From contig NZ_JAIQCI010000020.1 in NCBI RefSeq assembly GCF_022378335.1, positions 232,458-296,457 on the forward strand: 64,000 nt of DNA, given 5' to 3'. A program made the translations under genes and the position numbers. This document shows, piece after piece, positions 27,341 to 37,088 of this stretch; position 1 is the stretch's first letter; the number at the start of each line of letters is the position of its first letter. The notes beneath the pieces were generated by a model. That model was not told the origin of the DNA and did no database searches. It worked only from the letters and a program-made list of their open reading frames with translations. The stretch comes from Croceicoccus hydrothermalis. GTDB lineage: Bacteria; Pseudomonadota; Alphaproteobacteria; Sphingomonadales; Sphingomonadaceae.

Positions 27341-28429
27341 ATGTCGAATGGACCGCTTGCTGGTATCCGAATAGTCGAAATGGATGCGATCGGGCCAGTG
27401 CCCTTGTGCGGAATGATACTGTCAGGTCTGGGGGCAGAGATTGTTCGCATCACACGTCCGGGCGGGCATTCGGCATGGGGCGATATCGGCGATGCCGTCG
27501 TTCTGCGCGGCCGGACCCAGGTGGAAATCGATCTCAAGTCGGATAGTGGCAAGCAATCGGTGCTTGATCTTGTGGCGCTTTCCGATGGCCTTATAGAAGG
27601 CGCGCGTCCCGGGGTAATGGAAAGGCTGGGGCTGGGACCGGATCAATGCCTGGCCCGCAATCCCGCGTTTGTCTTTGGCCGGATGACCGGATGGGGGCAG
27701 GAAGGCAGCCTCAGCAAGGCGGCCGGGCACGACATCAATTATATCGCCATGACAGGCGCCTTGCACGCCATCGGCAAGCGGGGCGAACCGCCCACCGTTC
27801 CGCTCAATCTGGTGGGAGACTATGCTGGTGGCACCATGTTCCTCGCGCTGGGCGTGGTCTCGGCCATTCTTTCAGCGCGGGGCACCGGCAAGGGGCAGGT
27901 GGTCGATGCGGCCATGGTCGATGGCGTCGCGAACCTGCTTGGCCTTTATCATGCCTTCGTGGCCAATGGCATGTGGGAGGACCAGCCCGAATCGAACCTG
28001 CTCGACGGTGCGGCACCGTTTTATCGCTGTTATCTGTGCAGTTGTGGTGGCTCGGTTGCGGTTGGCGCGCTGGAGCCGCAATTCTTCGCCTTGCTGCTTG
28101 ATGGGCTGGAAGTGCCGCAGGATCGCTATCGCCAGCACGACCGCGCCCAGTGGCCCGCCATGCAGGCGGAATTCGAGCAGATCTTCGCGTCGCAATCACG
28201 TGATGAGTGGGAGAAACGATTCGCCGGGACCGACGCTTGCGTATCGCCGGTGCTGTCGTTGGCCGAGGCAACGCGCCACCCTGTGAATGACGAGCGCGGT
28301 GTGTTCCTGCAGCATAACGGCGTGATGCAGGCCGCACCGGCTCCGCGATTTTCGGTCACGCCGGGAGAGGTGAGCGAGGGCAAGGCCGCTACGGTGGACG
28401 ATGTGCTGAAGGTCTGGGCTAAATCCTGA
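27341..28429 (+). CDS. mcr: alpha-methylacyl-CoA racemase (CaiB/BaiF family)
   Basis: A 362-residue CoA-transferase-fold protein. The catalytic pair of alpha-methylacyl-CoA racemases is present at the correct spacing: His130 in GHDINYIAMTGALHAIG and Asp160 in LNLVGDYAGG, 30 residues apart as in the mycobacterial MCR enzyme. This distinguishes it from ordinary CoA transferases. The reaction inverts the 2-methyl centre so that (2R)-methylacyl-CoA can enter beta-oxidation. ATG 27341 is chosen because the family N-terminus GPLAGIRIVEM follows at once; ATG 27314 is possible. It overlaps the convergent MDR gene by 11 bases. Confidence 0.88.
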   Translation: MSNGPLAGIRIVEMDAIGPVPLCGMILSGLGAEIVRITRPGGHSAWGDIGDAVVLRGRTQVEIDLKSDSGKQSVLDLVALSDGLIEGARPGVMERLGLGPDQCLARNPAFVFGRMTGWGQEGSLSKAAGHDINYIAMTGALHAIGKRGEPPTVPLNLVGDYAGGTMFLALGVVSAILSARGTGKGQVVDAAMVDGVANLLGLYHAFVANGMWEDQPESNLLDGAAPFYRCYLCSCGGSVAVGALEPQFFALLLDGLEVPQDRYRQHDRAQWPAMQAEFEQIFASQSRDEWEKRFAGTDACVSPVLSLAEATRHPVNDERGVFLQHNGVMQAAPAPRFSVTPGEVSEGKAATVDDVLKVWAKS

Positions 28430-29435
28430 TTACCCGCTTGCCGGTGTTTTCGCCGCGATAGAGTCCGGCGAGCGCATCCGGGCAGGCGTCCAGCCCGTCG
28501 AGGACTTCTTCGGAATAGCGGAGTTTGCCCTCGCGCACCCACTGCGCCAGTTTTTCGACCGATTCTTCCCACTTTTCCATGTGATCGAAGACGACAAAGC
28601 CCTGCATGCGGGCGCGCTTCACCAGCAGGTGGCGTTCAACCCGGGGGCCGGTTGGCCAGGGGGACCAGCGGTCGATGGCCGCCGTGCCGCAGTTCACAAC
28701 TCTTGCCCTCAGCGCCAGATGGGGCAGCACCGCATCGCTGACGGGACCGGACGTATTGTCGAAATAGATATCCACGCCATCGGGACAGGCCTCGGCAATC
28801 GCCACATCCAGTGTTCCGGCCTTGTAATCAATGGCCGCATCGTAGCCGAATTCCTCCAGGCATTGTTGCACCTTGTTGGCACCTCCGGCAATGCCCACCG
28901 TGCGGCATCCAAGAAAACGTCCGATCTGCCCGACGGCAGAGCCGACAGAGCCAGCCGCCGTTGAGACGACCAGCGTATTGCCTGGTTTCGGCTCTCCAAC
29001 CAGCGTGAGGGCAAGCAAAGCGGTCACACCGTTGATTCCCAGGACACCCAGCGCCAAAGAGGCGGGCAGGTCGGTCTGCGTTACCGCGCGCACAATTGCC
29101 TCCGGCTTGACCGCTGCGAATTGCTGCCAGCCGAACCAGCCAAGCACGATCTGGCCCGCATGCCAGTCCGGGCTGCGACTTTCGACGATCTTACCAACCG
29201 AGAGCGAGCGCATCACGCCGCCGATGGGAACCGGGTCCGAATAATTTCCGCTATCGGCAATCCAGCCCCGCATGGCCGGATCGACCGACAGGAACTGATT
29301 GGCCACGCACACCTCGCCATCCTCCAACGGGGGCAGGGCGGTCTCCTCGATCGCGAAATCGCTCGCTTGCGCTATACCCACGGGCCGCGTGACAAGGATC
29401 ACCCTCTTGTTCAGTGCAGGCTTCGGCTGTGTCAT
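28419..29435 (-). CDS. NADP-dependent oxidoreductase, zinc-free MDR family (CurA/LTB4DH-like)
   Basis: A 338-residue medium-chain reductase. The nucleotide-binding AAGSVGSAVGQIGRFLGC and the FDNTSGPVSDAVLPHL segment are typical of prostaglandin reductase/curcumin reductase-type enzymes that reduce alpha,beta-unsaturated ketones. No zinc-binding cysteines are present. It may saturate an enone intermediate. It converges with the racemase gene and diverges from the thiolase at 29572. Confidence 0.87.
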   Translation of the reverse strand: MTQPKPALNKRVILVTRPVGIAQASDFAIEETALPPLEDGEVCVANQFLSVDPAMRGWIADSGNYSDPVPIGGVMRSLSVGKIVESRSPDWHAGQIVLGWFGWQQFAAVKPEAIVRAVTQTDLPASLALGVLGINGVTALLALTLVGEPKPGNTLVVSTAAGSVGSAVGQIGRFLGCRTVGIAGGANKVQQCLEEFGYDAAIDYKAGTLDVAIAEACPDGVDIYFDNTSGPVSDAVLPHLALRARVVNCGTAAIDRWSPWPTGPRVERHLLVKRARMQGFVVFDHMEKWEESVEKLAQWVREGKLRYSEEVLDGLDACPDALAGLYRGENTGKRVIRI

Positions 29436-29471
29436 GGCTTGCCAAAAGACAGTGTCCTGACGGTGGGCCTC

Positions 29472-29486
29472 CTATCGCAGGGTAGG
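29472..29486 (+). promoter_or_regulatory. candidate operator (CTATC-N4-GGTAGG)
   Basis: CTATCGCAGGGTAGG lies 100 bases upstream of the thiolase start in the divergent region with the MDR gene. It matches the 27208 copy at 13 of 15 positions. Confidence 0.35.
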
Positions 29487-29571
29487 TGTTGAGAGCAGCG
29501 CTCGTCTGGATGGCAAATTCGAAAGGGCGGACATCGGTCCGTTCAGCGTCGACCTTGGGAGAATCACTCCA

Positions 29572-30777
29572 ATGCGTGAAGTGTTTATCTACGACCATGT
29601 CCGGACGCCGCGTGGCCGCGGGCGGCCGGATGGTTCCTTGCATGAAATTACCGCGATTGAGCTTGTCACCCAGTTGCTTGAATCAATTCGCGATCGCAAC
29701 GGCCTGGACACGGCGTTGCTGGATGACGTGGTAATCGGTTGCGCGCAGCCTGTTGGCGAACAGGGTGGCGTGCTGGCGCGCGGCGCGGTGATCAACGCCA
29801 AGTACGACCAATCCGTTGCGGCCCAGCAATTGCACCGCTTCTGTGCTTCGGGCCTGGAAGCGGTCAACAACGTGGCCGCGCAGATCGGCACCGGAATGGC
29901 CAGCGCCGGCATCGGCGGCGGCGTGGAAAGCATGAGCCGGGTGCTGATGGGTTACGACAGCGGTGCCTGGGTGGCAGACCCGGCCGTGGCGTTTGAAAAT
30001 TACTACACCCCGCAGGGCATCGGTGCCGATATCATCGCCACGCTGGAGGGCTATTCGCGCGAGGATGTTGATCGCTATGCGGTGGAAAGCCAGCGCCGTG
30101 CGGCGGCATCATGGGATGCAGGGGCCTTCGAACGCTCGATCGTTCCCGTGAAGGATGTAATGGGCGAGGTGATCCTGGATCACGACGAGTATCGTCGTCC
30201 GGCGACCACGCTCGAATCGCTTTCCGGCCTGCGCGCGGCCTTTCCCGGCTTTGCCGACATGGGTTTCTCGCGCGTGGTGAAGGAACGCTATCCGCAGATC
30301 GAAGAGATCAACCACGTCCACACCGGCGGCAATTCCAGCGGGATTGTCGACGGATCGGGCATCGTGATGCTCGGCGATGCCGAGTTCGGCAAGGCAGCCG
30401 GGCTGAAGCCGCGCGCGCGCATCAAGGGCTGGGCTTCGATCGGATCGGAGCCCACGATCATGCTGACCGCCCCCGACGCAGTGGCGCGCAAGGCGCTCAA
30501 GAATGTCGGCATGTCGAAGGACGATATCGACCTTTACGAACTGAACGAGGCCTTTGCCAGCGTGGTGCTGCGGTTCATGGATCACATGGACGTAAGCCAT
30601 GACAAGACCAATGTGGCCGGCGGCGCGATTGCGCTGGGGCATCCGCTGGGGGCAACGGGCGCCATGATCCTGGGCACCGTGCTGGACGAGCTGGAACGCC
30701 GCGATCTCAACACCGCCATGACCTTGCTGTGTGCCGGTAACGGCCTCGGCACTGCCACCATCATCGAACGGGTCTGA
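29572..30777 (+). CDS. fadA: acetyl-CoA acyltransferase (thiolase)
   Basis: A 401-residue thiolase. The acyl-accepting Cys91 lies in RFCASGLEA, with the NEAFA and [15 protein letters not shown] motifs (catalytic His) and the second catalytic Cys in [11 protein letters not shown]. It cleaves 3-ketoacyl-CoA to acetyl- or propionyl-CoA. It is followed 4 bases later by the FadB/FadJ-type gene, which together make the classic beta-oxidation pair. The symbol is by function. Confidence 0.9.
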   Translation: MREVFIYDHVRTPRGRGRPDGSLHEITAIELVTQLLESIRDRNGLDTALLDDVVIGCAQPVGEQGGVLARGAVINAKYDQSVAAQQLHRFCASGLEAVNNVAAQIGTGMASAGIGGGVESMSRVLMGYDSGAWVADPAVAFENYYTPQGIGADIIATLEGYSREDVDRYAVESQRRAAASWDAGAFERSIVPVKDVMGEVILDHDEYRRPATTLESLSGLRAAFPGFADMGFSRVVKERYPQIEEINHVHTGGNSSGIVDGSGIVMLGDAEFGKAAGLKPRARIKGWASIGSEPTIMLTAPDAVARKALKNVGMSKDDIDLYELNEAFASVVLRFMDHMDVSHDKTNVAGGAIALGHPLGATGAMILGTVLDELERRDLNTAMTLLCAGNGLGTATIIERV

Positions 30778-30781
30778 CCCG

Positions 30782-32959
30782 ATGAGCGAAAGCGCAAAGA
30801 GCGAAACAATGCGACACATCAAGCTGGAAAAGGACGCCGATGGCGTCGCCATTCTCACCCTCGACAATGCCGATGAGAGCATGAATGTCGTTTCCGCAGA
30901 ATGGCTGGACGACATGAATGCAGCCATTGCCGATTTGCGGGATGACGAATCCGTAAGCGGCGTGATCATCGTTTCGGGCAAGAAGGCCTTCATGGCCGGT
31001 GCCGATCTCAAGCTGATGGTCGAAGGTTACGAGAGCATGTCGCGCCAGGATGCCTATGGTTTCAGCCAGAAGGCCACGGCCATGCACCGTGCGCTGGAAA
31101 CCATGGGCAAGCCGGTGGCTTGCGCAATGAACGGGCTGGCGCTGGGCGGCGGTTTCGAGCTGGCGCTGGCTTGCCATTACCGCGTTCTGGCAGACGATCC
31201 GCGCGCAGTCGTGGGCTTGCCGGAAGTCAATCTTGGCCTGCTGCCGGGATCCGGCGGAACGCAGCGCCTGCCGCGTCTGATCGGGCGCAAGAAAGGCCTC
31301 GACCTGCTGTTGTCCGGCCGCTCCGTTGCGCCGAAGGATGCGCTGGAACTTGGCATTGTAGACGAGATCGCCGCAGTCGATCAGCTGGTGGAACGGGCGC
31401 GCCAATGGCTGGCGACCAATCCGGCGGCGGAGCGTATCTGGGACGTGAAAGGCTATGCCATTCCCGAAATGCGCGGCATGATCGTGCCAGAAATCGCGAT
31501 GGATTATTCGATCCACGTGGCCAAGGTGGCGGGTAAGCACGGATACAATTATCCTGCCCCGGCGGCGATCCTTTCCTGCGTGTTCGAAGGCCTGCAACTG
31601 CCGATGGACAAGGCGCTTTCGGTGGAGAGCAAGTACTTCGCCAAGCTGCTGACCGATCCGGTGGCGCGCAATATCATCCGCACCACATTCATTTCAAAGC
31701 AGGCTGCGGAAAAGGGCGCGCGCCGTCCTGCCGGTGTCGCCAAGTCCGAAGTGAAGAAGCTGGGCGTGCTGGGCGCAGGCATGATGGGTGCAGGCATTGC
31801 GCTGGTTGCTGCCAAGGCCGGTATCGACGTGGTGCTGATAGACCGCGACACGGCCACGGCCGAAAAAGGCAAGGGCTACAGCGAAAAGGTGTTCGGCAAG
31901 ACGGTGCAGCGCGGCAAGATGACGCAGGACAAGGCCGATGTTACGCTTGCCCGCATCACCCCGACCGACGATTTCGCGCTGCTGGACGGTTGCGACCTGG
32001 TTGTGGAAGCCGTGTTCGAGGACATGGGCATCAAGGCCGAAACCACGGAAAAGGCCGAAGCGGTGCTGCCCGAAAGCGCCACTTTCGCCACCAACACCTC
32101 CACCCTGCCGATTTCGGAACTGGCCAAGGCATCCAAACGGCCCGAGCAATATATCGGTCTGCATTTCTTCTCACCGGTGGACCGCATGGGGCTGGTGGAA
32201 GTTATCATGGGCGCGCAAACCTCTGACGAGACGCTGGCCAAGTCGCTCGATTTCATCGCCCAGATCCGCAAGACGCCGATTGTGGTGAACGATGCCCAGG
32301 GCTTCTACACCAGCCGCGTGTTCCGCATGTTCATCTTCGAAGGCGCGGCCATGCTGGAAGATGGCGTGGAACCGGCACGCATCGAGAACGCGGCCAAGGC
32401 CGCCGGCTTCCCTATCGGTCCGCTGCCCCTGCTGGACGAGGTGACCATCGATCTGCCGGTGAAGATCCTAAAGGATTCCGAAGGCAAGGAAGGCAACCTT
32501 TATACCATCGAGCGCGGCGGCAAGGTGCTGGACCGCATGCTGGAGCTTGGCCGCGGTAGCCGCAAGGCAGGCGGCGGCTTCTACGACTACGCAGAAGACG
32601 GCAGCAAACGGCTGTGGACCGGCCTGACGGAAGAATTCCCGCCCTCGGAAGAGCAACCCGATCAGGAAGAGCTGAAGAAGCGTTTCCTCTTTGCGCAGGC
32701 GAATGAAACCGCCCAGTGTCTGGAAGAAGGGGTTCTGGAAACAGCGCAGGATGCCGACCTTGGTGCCATCCTGGGCTGGGGTTTCCCCGTCTGGACCGGT
32801 GGCACCTTGAGCTACATCGATACAGTGGGCATCGCGGAATTCGTGAGCGAAGCGAGCAGGTTGGCCGCATGCTATGGCGCGCGCTTTGCCCCTTCGTCAT
32901 GGTTGCAGGAACGCGCGGCTGCCGGCACATCGTTCTATCCCCCGATCAAGGCAGGCTAG
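30782..32959 (+). CDS. fadB: 3-hydroxyacyl-CoA dehydrogenase / enoyl-CoA hydratase fusion
   Basis: A 725-residue two-domain enzyme. The N-terminal crotonase domain has the oxyanion motifs [10 protein letters not shown] and [15 protein letters not shown]. The C-terminal 3-hydroxyacyl-CoA dehydrogenase domain begins at [20 protein letters not shown] and has the signature [15 protein letters not shown]. It hydrates enoyl-CoA and oxidises the L-3-hydroxyacyl-CoA with NAD. I place the start at ATG 30782, 5 bases after the thiolase stop. FadB versus FadJ cannot be separated from sequence alone. Confidence 0.9.
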   Translation: MSESAKSETMRHIKLEKDADGVAILTLDNADESMNVVSAEWLDDMNAAIADLRDDESVSGVIIVSGKKAFMAGADLKLMVEGYESMSRQDAYGFSQKATAMHRALETMGKPVACAMNGLALGGGFELALACHYRVLADDPRAVVGLPEVNLGLLPGSGGTQRLPRLIGRKKGLDLLLSGRSVAPKDALELGIVDEIAAVDQLVERARQWLATNPAAERIWDVKGYAIPEMRGMIVPEIAMDYSIHVAKVAGKHGYNYPAPAAILSCVFEGLQLPMDKALSVESKYFAKLLTDPVARNIIRTTFISKQAAEKGARRPAGVAKSEVKKLGVLGAGMMGAGIALVAAKAGIDVVLIDRDTATAEKGKGYSEKVFGKTVQRGKMTQDKADVTLARITPTDDFALLDGCDLVVEAVFEDMGIKAETTEKAEAVLPESATFATNTSTLPISELAKASKRPEQYIGLHFFSPVDRMGLVEVIMGAQTSDETLAKSLDFIAQIRKTPIVVNDAQGFYTSRVFRMFIFEGAAMLEDGVEPARIENAAKAAGFPIGPLPLLDEVTIDLPVKILKDSEGKEGNLYTIERGGKVLDRMLELGRGSRKAGGGFYDYAEDGSKRLWTGLTEEFPPSEEQPDQEELKKRFLFAQANETAQCLEEGVLETAQDADLGAILGWGFPVWTGGTLSYIDTVGIAEFVSEASRLAACYGARFAPSSWLQERAAAGTSFYPPIKAG

Positions 32960-34123
32960 GTGGCTATGCAGCGCACGATTTTTGAACCCGAACACGAACA
33001 GTTTCGCGACAGCGTTCGCAAGTTCATGCAGGCTGAGGTTGGCCCTCATGCGGAACGCTGGCGCGAAGCCGGGATGGTTGACCGCGAGGTCTATCTGAAG
33101 GCGGGCGAACAAGGCTTGCTGTGCGTGTTCGCTGACGAGAAATACGGCGGTGCGGGTATCGATGATCTGCGCTTCGACCAGATCATCGTCGAAGAAAACA
33201 TGCGCTACGGCGATATCGGCTTCTACATCAACCTGCACAACGATCTGGTCGCGCCCTATATCCACAAGCTCTGCAACCAGGAGCAGAAGGACCGGTTCAT
33301 GCCGGGCATTGTCTCGGGCGAGACCATCCTTGCCGTGGCTATGACCGAGCCTTCGACCGGGAGCGATCTGGCGGGCATGAAAACCCGCGCGGTGGAAAAC
33401 GGCGATCACTGGGTGCTGAACGGCGCCAAGACCTACATCTCCAATGGTATCCTGGGCGACCTGATCGTGGTTGCCGCGCGCACCGATCCGGATCGCCCGC
33501 ACGGAATCAGCCTGTTCCTTGTGGAACGCGGGATGGAAGGCTTCGAACGCGGCCGCAAGCTGGAGAAGATGGGCCTCAAGTCGCAAGACACGGCGGAACT
33601 GTTCTTCAACGATGTGAAGGTGCCGCAGAAAAACCTGATTGGTGAAGCCGGTCAGGGCTTCAAATACCTGGCCCAGATGCTGGCGCAGGAGCGACTGATT
33701 GCCGCCATCGGTTTCATGGCCACGGCCCAGACGGCCTTCGACCTCACGCTGGAATACGTGAAGGAACGCCGCGCTTTCGGAAAGCCCATCGGCGCGTTCC
33801 AGAACACCCGGTTCAAGATGGCGCAGATGCGCGCCGAACTGGATATGGCGCAGACCTATGTCGATCAGTGCGTGTTGCTGCTGAACGACAAGACGCTGAC
33901 GGCAGAGGATGCTTCGGCTGCAAAGTTGCTGACCAGCGAGCTGGAAGGCCGCGTCATGGATGAATGCGTGCAGTTGCACGGTGGTGCCGGCTACATGGAA
34001 GAATACCGGATCAGCCGCATGTTCACCGATGCGCGCATCAGCCGAATCTTTGCCGGCACCAGCGAAATCATGCTGGAAATCATCGGTCGCGGGCTTGGCC
34101 TCGACGAACGGAAAATGAACTGA
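32960..34123 (+). CDS. acyl-CoA dehydrogenase
   Basis: A 387-residue flavoenzyme of the standard ACAD fold. It contains AMTEPSTGSDLAGMKT (FAD contact), the MQLHGG-like DECVQLHGGAGYMEEY and the C-terminal RISRIFAGTSEIMLEIIGR. It makes the 2,3-enoyl-CoA that FadB hydrates and hands electrons to ETF (genes at 55041-56704). It starts with GTG immediately after the FadB stop, or with ATG 32966. The catalytic base lies near the C-terminus by family pattern. Confidence 0.9.
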   Translation: MAMQRTIFEPEHEQFRDSVRKFMQAEVGPHAERWREAGMVDREVYLKAGEQGLLCVFADEKYGGAGIDDLRFDQIIVEENMRYGDIGFYINLHNDLVAPYIHKLCNQEQKDRFMPGIVSGETILAVAMTEPSTGSDLAGMKTRAVENGDHWVLNGAKTYISNGILGDLIVVAARTDPDRPHGISLFLVERGMEGFERGRKLEKMGLKSQDTAELFFNDVKVPQKNLIGEAGQGFKYLAQMLAQERLIAAIGFMATAQTAFDLTLEYVKERRAFGKPIGAFQNTRFKMAQMRAELDMAQTYVDQCVLLLNDKTLTAEDASAAKLLTSELEGRVMDECVQLHGGAGYMEEYRISRMFTDARISRIFAGTSEIMLEIIGRGLGLDERKMN

Positions 34124-34138
34124 AAAGAGTTTGGGTGT

Positions 34139-34168
34139 GGGCGAGCGGAACCAACCGTTTCCTCGCCC
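34139..34168 (+). other. intergenic stem-loop before ribB
   Basis: GGGCGAG (34139-34145) pairs with CTCGCCC (34162-34168), and GGAAC pairs with GTTTC inside (one G-T pair, one bulge), leaving a 5-base loop. No T-tract follows. It separates the beta-oxidation genes from ribB and could process or attenuate the transcript. It is too short for an FMN riboswitch. Confidence 0.45.
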
Positions 34169-34209
34169 TGCGGTCAGGCCAATAAGGCGCTGCAGCGGGA
34201 GGCGGCACG

Positions 34210-35319
34210 ATGATTTCTAGCGTCGGTGAAATTGTGGAGGAAGCCCGGAACGGGCGGATGTTCATCCTCGTGGACGATGAAGATCGCGAGAATGAGGGCG
34301 ATCTCATCATTCCCGCGCAGATGGCCACTCCCGCAGCTATCAACTTCATGGCAACGCACGGTCGCGGTTTGATCTGCCTCGCACTGGCCAGGCAGCGGGT
34401 CGAGCAACTGGGCATCGACCTGATGAGCAGCCAGAACCGGACGCGGCACGAAACGGCTTTCACCATTTCCATCGAAGCGCGCGATGGCGTTACCACCGGC
34501 ATTTCGGCTGCCGATCGCGCCCGCACAATTGCGGTGGCGATTGATGGCGGCAAAGGCGCGGACGATATTGTTACCCCCGGGCACGTCTTCCCGCTGGTCG
34601 CTCGCGATGGGGGCGTGCTGGTACGCGCCGGACATACGGAGGCTTCGGTCGACATTTCCCGGCTCGCCGGTCTGAACGCCTCTGCGGTGATCTGCGAAAT
34701 CATGAACGAAGACGGCACGATGAGCCGGATGGACGACCTGATCAGCTTTGCCCGCAAGCATGATCTGAAGGTCGGCACGATACGCGACCTGATCGCCTAT
34801 CGCCGCGAGCACGACCACCTGATCGAACGGCGATCCGAACGGCAGTTTTCCAGCCGCTGGGGCGACGATTGGCGTGCCATCTGCTTTTACAACAAGGCAA
34901 CCAGGGAAGAAACGCTGGCGCTGGTGAAGGGGGAGGTCGATCCCGCCAAACCGACGCTGGTGCGCATGCAGCTGCTGTCGATCTTCCCCGATGTGTTTGC
35001 CGAGATCGGGGAGCGTGAATCGCTGGTGCAGCGGTCCATGGAAACCATCGCGAGGGAAGGCAGCGGTGTGCTGGTGCTGATCAACCGCCCGGTGCCCGAT
35101 TTCGTCAGCCGCGCCATGCGCATTGCCGGGGCCGAGAAGGCCGAACGCCCGGCATCGGGGGAAAGCCCGGAGCAGCGCGACTATGGCAACGGCGCCCAGA
35201 TCCTTTCCGAACTTGGCGTCAGGGACATGGTGCTGCTGACCAACAACAGCCGCTCGCTGGTGGCGCTTGAAGGCTATGGTTTGTCGATCGTGGGTGAACG
35301 CCCTATCGAGATGGGCTGA
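34210..35319 (+). CDS. ribB: 3,4-dihydroxy-2-butanone 4-phosphate synthase with degenerate RibA domain
   Basis: A 369-residue protein. The N-terminal RibB domain has the DDEDRENEGDL acid loop that binds magnesium and ribulose 5-phosphate, THGRGLI, and TPGHVFPL. The C-terminal half follows the GTP cyclohydrolase II fold (QRDYGNGAQIL, LLTNN) but lacks the three zinc-binding cysteines, so it matches the RibBX type in which only RibB is active. It supplies riboflavin; its position between flavoenzyme genes suggests local demand for FMN and FAD. GGGAGG stands before ATG 34210. Confidence 0.88.
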   Translation: MISSVGEIVEEARNGRMFILVDDEDRENEGDLIIPAQMATPAAINFMATHGRGLICLALARQRVEQLGIDLMSSQNRTRHETAFTISIEARDGVTTGISAADRARTIAVAIDGGKGADDIVTPGHVFPLVARDGGVLVRAGHTEASVDISRLAGLNASAVICEIMNEDGTMSRMDDLISFARKHDLKVGTIRDLIAYRREHDHLIERRSERQFSSRWGDDWRAICFYNKATREETLALVKGEVDPAKPTLVRMQLLSIFPDVFAEIGERESLVQRSMETIAREGSGVLVLINRPVPDFVSRAMRIAGAEKAERPASGESPEQRDYGNGAQILSELGVRDMVLLTNNSRSLVALEGYGLSIVGERPIEMG

Positions 35320-35365
35320 AGGTTCGTCTGGCCTCGCCGCCACGGCTGTAGAGGGAACGCCGGTT

Positions 35366-35971
35366 ATGCCCTGTTACGAATTCCAAGGTATCAGGCCAGT
35401 GGTCGATCCCGGCAGCTTCATTCACCCGCAAGCTTCGCTGATTGGCGACGTTATCGTCAGTTCCGGTTGCTACATCGGCCCGGGCGCCAGCCTGCGGGCT
35501 GATTTCGGCAGGATCATTGTTGAAAGCGACTGCAGCGTGCAGGACTGTGCCACCATCCACGTTTCCACGGAGCGCGACACCGTAATCCGGCGCGGTGCCA
35601 CGATCGCTCATGGCGCGGTTATCCATGGCTGCGAGATCGGTGAGAATTGCTTGGTAGGTATCAATTCGGTGGTGCTGGATGCGGCGGTGCTTGGCCGGGA
35701 ATGTCTGGTGGGTGCGCTGTCGCTGGTGCCACATGGGATGGAAGTCCCCGAGCGAAGCCTGCTGACCGGCACTCCTGTGCGGATCGTGCGCGCCTTGTCA
35801 GCCGAGGAGGTGACCTGGCGCAACGATGGTGACGGAGATTATCAGCATCTGACGCGCGAAACGCTTTCCAGCTTGCGCGAGGCCGAACCACTCCCCCAAC
35901 CGGAACCAGACCGCAAGCGCATCACGCTTGCCGCCAGCCCTGCGCGGCCAGGCGGTGGTTCCGCCGCCTAG
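35366..35971 (+). CDS. hexapeptide-repeat protein, PaaY/gamma-carbonic anhydrase-like
   Basis: A 201-residue left-handed beta-helix protein with repeating hexapeptides (VVDPGSFIHPQASLIGDVIV, then ATIAHGAVIHGCEIGENCLVG) and a helical C-terminal tail. Histidines near AHGAVIHGC fit the metal site of the family. PaaY is a thioesterase that rescues CoA from dead-end products of phenylacetate degradation, so a CoA-salvage role is plausible. It overlaps the convergent flavin reductase gene by 4 bases. Confidence 0.82.
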   Translation: MPCYEFQGIRPVVDPGSFIHPQASLIGDVIVSSGCYIGPGASLRADFGRIIVESDCSVQDCATIHVSTERDTVIRRGATIAHGAVIHGCEIGENCLVGINSVVLDAAVLGRECLVGALSLVPHGMEVPERSLLTGTPVRIVRALSAEEVTWRNDGDGDYQHLTRETLSSLREAEPLPQPEPDRKRITLAASPARPGGGSAA

Positions 35972-36945
35972 CTATCGCTGGCGTCTTGAGCAGGCTGGTC
36001 CGCCTGCAGCGCATTCATCACTTCCAGATGCTGCGCCGTGCCCTTGGTATCCTGCCGGCCCAGCGTTTCGAGTAACTGCGAAAGCAGGGAGCGGAGTTGG
36101 TCCAGTTCGTCTGGCGAAAATGCCTTCTGCGCGTCTGCCTCCACCGCCTTTGCCTGCGCGAACAGGCCGATCATCGTCTCGCGCCCCGATTTGGTGAGTG
36201 AAACGTTGCCATCGTCGGCCACCTGGACGAGTCCGACCTCTGCTTGCCGTTGAAGGTCTGCGTCGGTCCATTGCCAGCCTGATGTGCCGAGCATCGCATT
36301 GACTTCTGACATTGTGGCCGGCCCGCCTTTCAGCAAGACCGAGAGCGCATAGTGATCGACTTGCGACAGGCCATGCTCCGCAGCCTGCGTGCGCACGCCG
36401 TCTGTCAGCATGAAATAGGCACGGGCAACCAGATAATTGAGATCGCGAGCGTTCTCCGTGCCATCGCCTGTCTTTGGCATCGTCTTGCGGGCGTATCTGC
36501 CGCGGTGGAACAGCAACGGTTCCTTTTCCGATTGCTCCAGATCGAGGACTTCGCCCACGAAGATGATATGGTCCCCGCCGTCATAACGGTAGGCGGTGCG
36601 ACATTCGAAGCGCGCGGCGCAGTCTCGCAAGAGTGGCACGTCGGCATCGCCGGTCTTGATATCCACGCCTTCGAACTTGTCGATGCCGGGCGTGGCGAAT
36701 TGGTTGGAAAGGGCTTCCTGGTCGGCACCAAGGATGTGTACCGCAAAGGCATCGACATTCATGAAGGCATCGATGTTCGATGATTTCTTGGCCAGGCTCC
36801 ACAACACCAGCGGAGGGTCAAGCGACACCGAGTTGAAGCTGTTTGCCGTCAGCCCGATTTTTCGCCCGTCATGACATGTCGTGACGATGGTAACTCCGGT
36901 GGCGAAATTTCCCAGCGCGTTCCTCAATGACTTTGCGTCGATCAC
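35968..36945 (-). CDS. flavin reductase fused to a MarR-like winged-helix domain
   Basis: A 325-residue two-domain protein. Residues 1-165 form the FMN-binding flavin reductase fold, with LTANSFNSVSLDPPLVLWSL and GDHIIFVGEVLDLE. Residues about 175-305 are MarR-like (QVDHYALSVLLKGGPATMSEVNAMLG). The same fusion occurs in the C1 reductase of p-hydroxyphenylacetate hydroxylase, where the MarR-like part binds the substrate and switches on FMN reduction. The start is GTG 36945; the longer frame to 37269 overlaps the LysR gene. It probably supplies FMNH2 to a two-component monooxygenase such as the LLM protein. Confidence 0.85.
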   Translation of the reverse strand: MIDAKSLRNALGNFATGVTIVTTCHDGRKIGLTANSFNSVSLDPPLVLWSLAKKSSNIDAFMNVDAFAVHILGADQEALSNQFATPGIDKFEGVDIKTGDADVPLLRDCAARFECRTAYRYDGGDHIIFVGEVLDLEQSEKEPLLFHRGRYARKTMPKTGDGTENARDLNYLVARAYFMLTDGVRTQAAEHGLSQVDHYALSVLLKGGPATMSEVNAMLGTSGWQWTDADLQRQAEVGLVQVADDGNVSLTKSGRETMIGLFAQAKAVEADAQKAFSPDELDQLRSLLSQLLETLGRQDTKGTAQHLEVMNALQADQPAQDASDS

Positions 36946-37020
36946 AAATATTCCCCGCGTCTTCCAAGAAGGAAGAATCCTCCTCGTTCCACAATTGCAG
37001 TGATAGGCCGGCTTGTGGGT

Positions 37021-37043
37021 TGGCCACCTTTCAATGGATAGGG
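37021..37043 (-). promoter_or_regulatory. candidate operator upstream of flavin reductase
   Basis: On the minus strand CCTATCCATTGAAAGGTGG lies about 95 bases before the flavin reductase GTG. It keeps the CCTATCCA half of the 44508 copy and a diverged GGTGG half. Confidence 0.3.
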
Positions 37044-37088
37044 AGAGGCGGCTCCCGGTCCAGCAAAAGGAAGAGACCCCAGAAAAGG

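Noticed and set aside
34124..34209. FMN riboswitch before ribB
   Set aside because: The 86-base gap is too short and contains one hairpin rather than the multi-branched RFN element.
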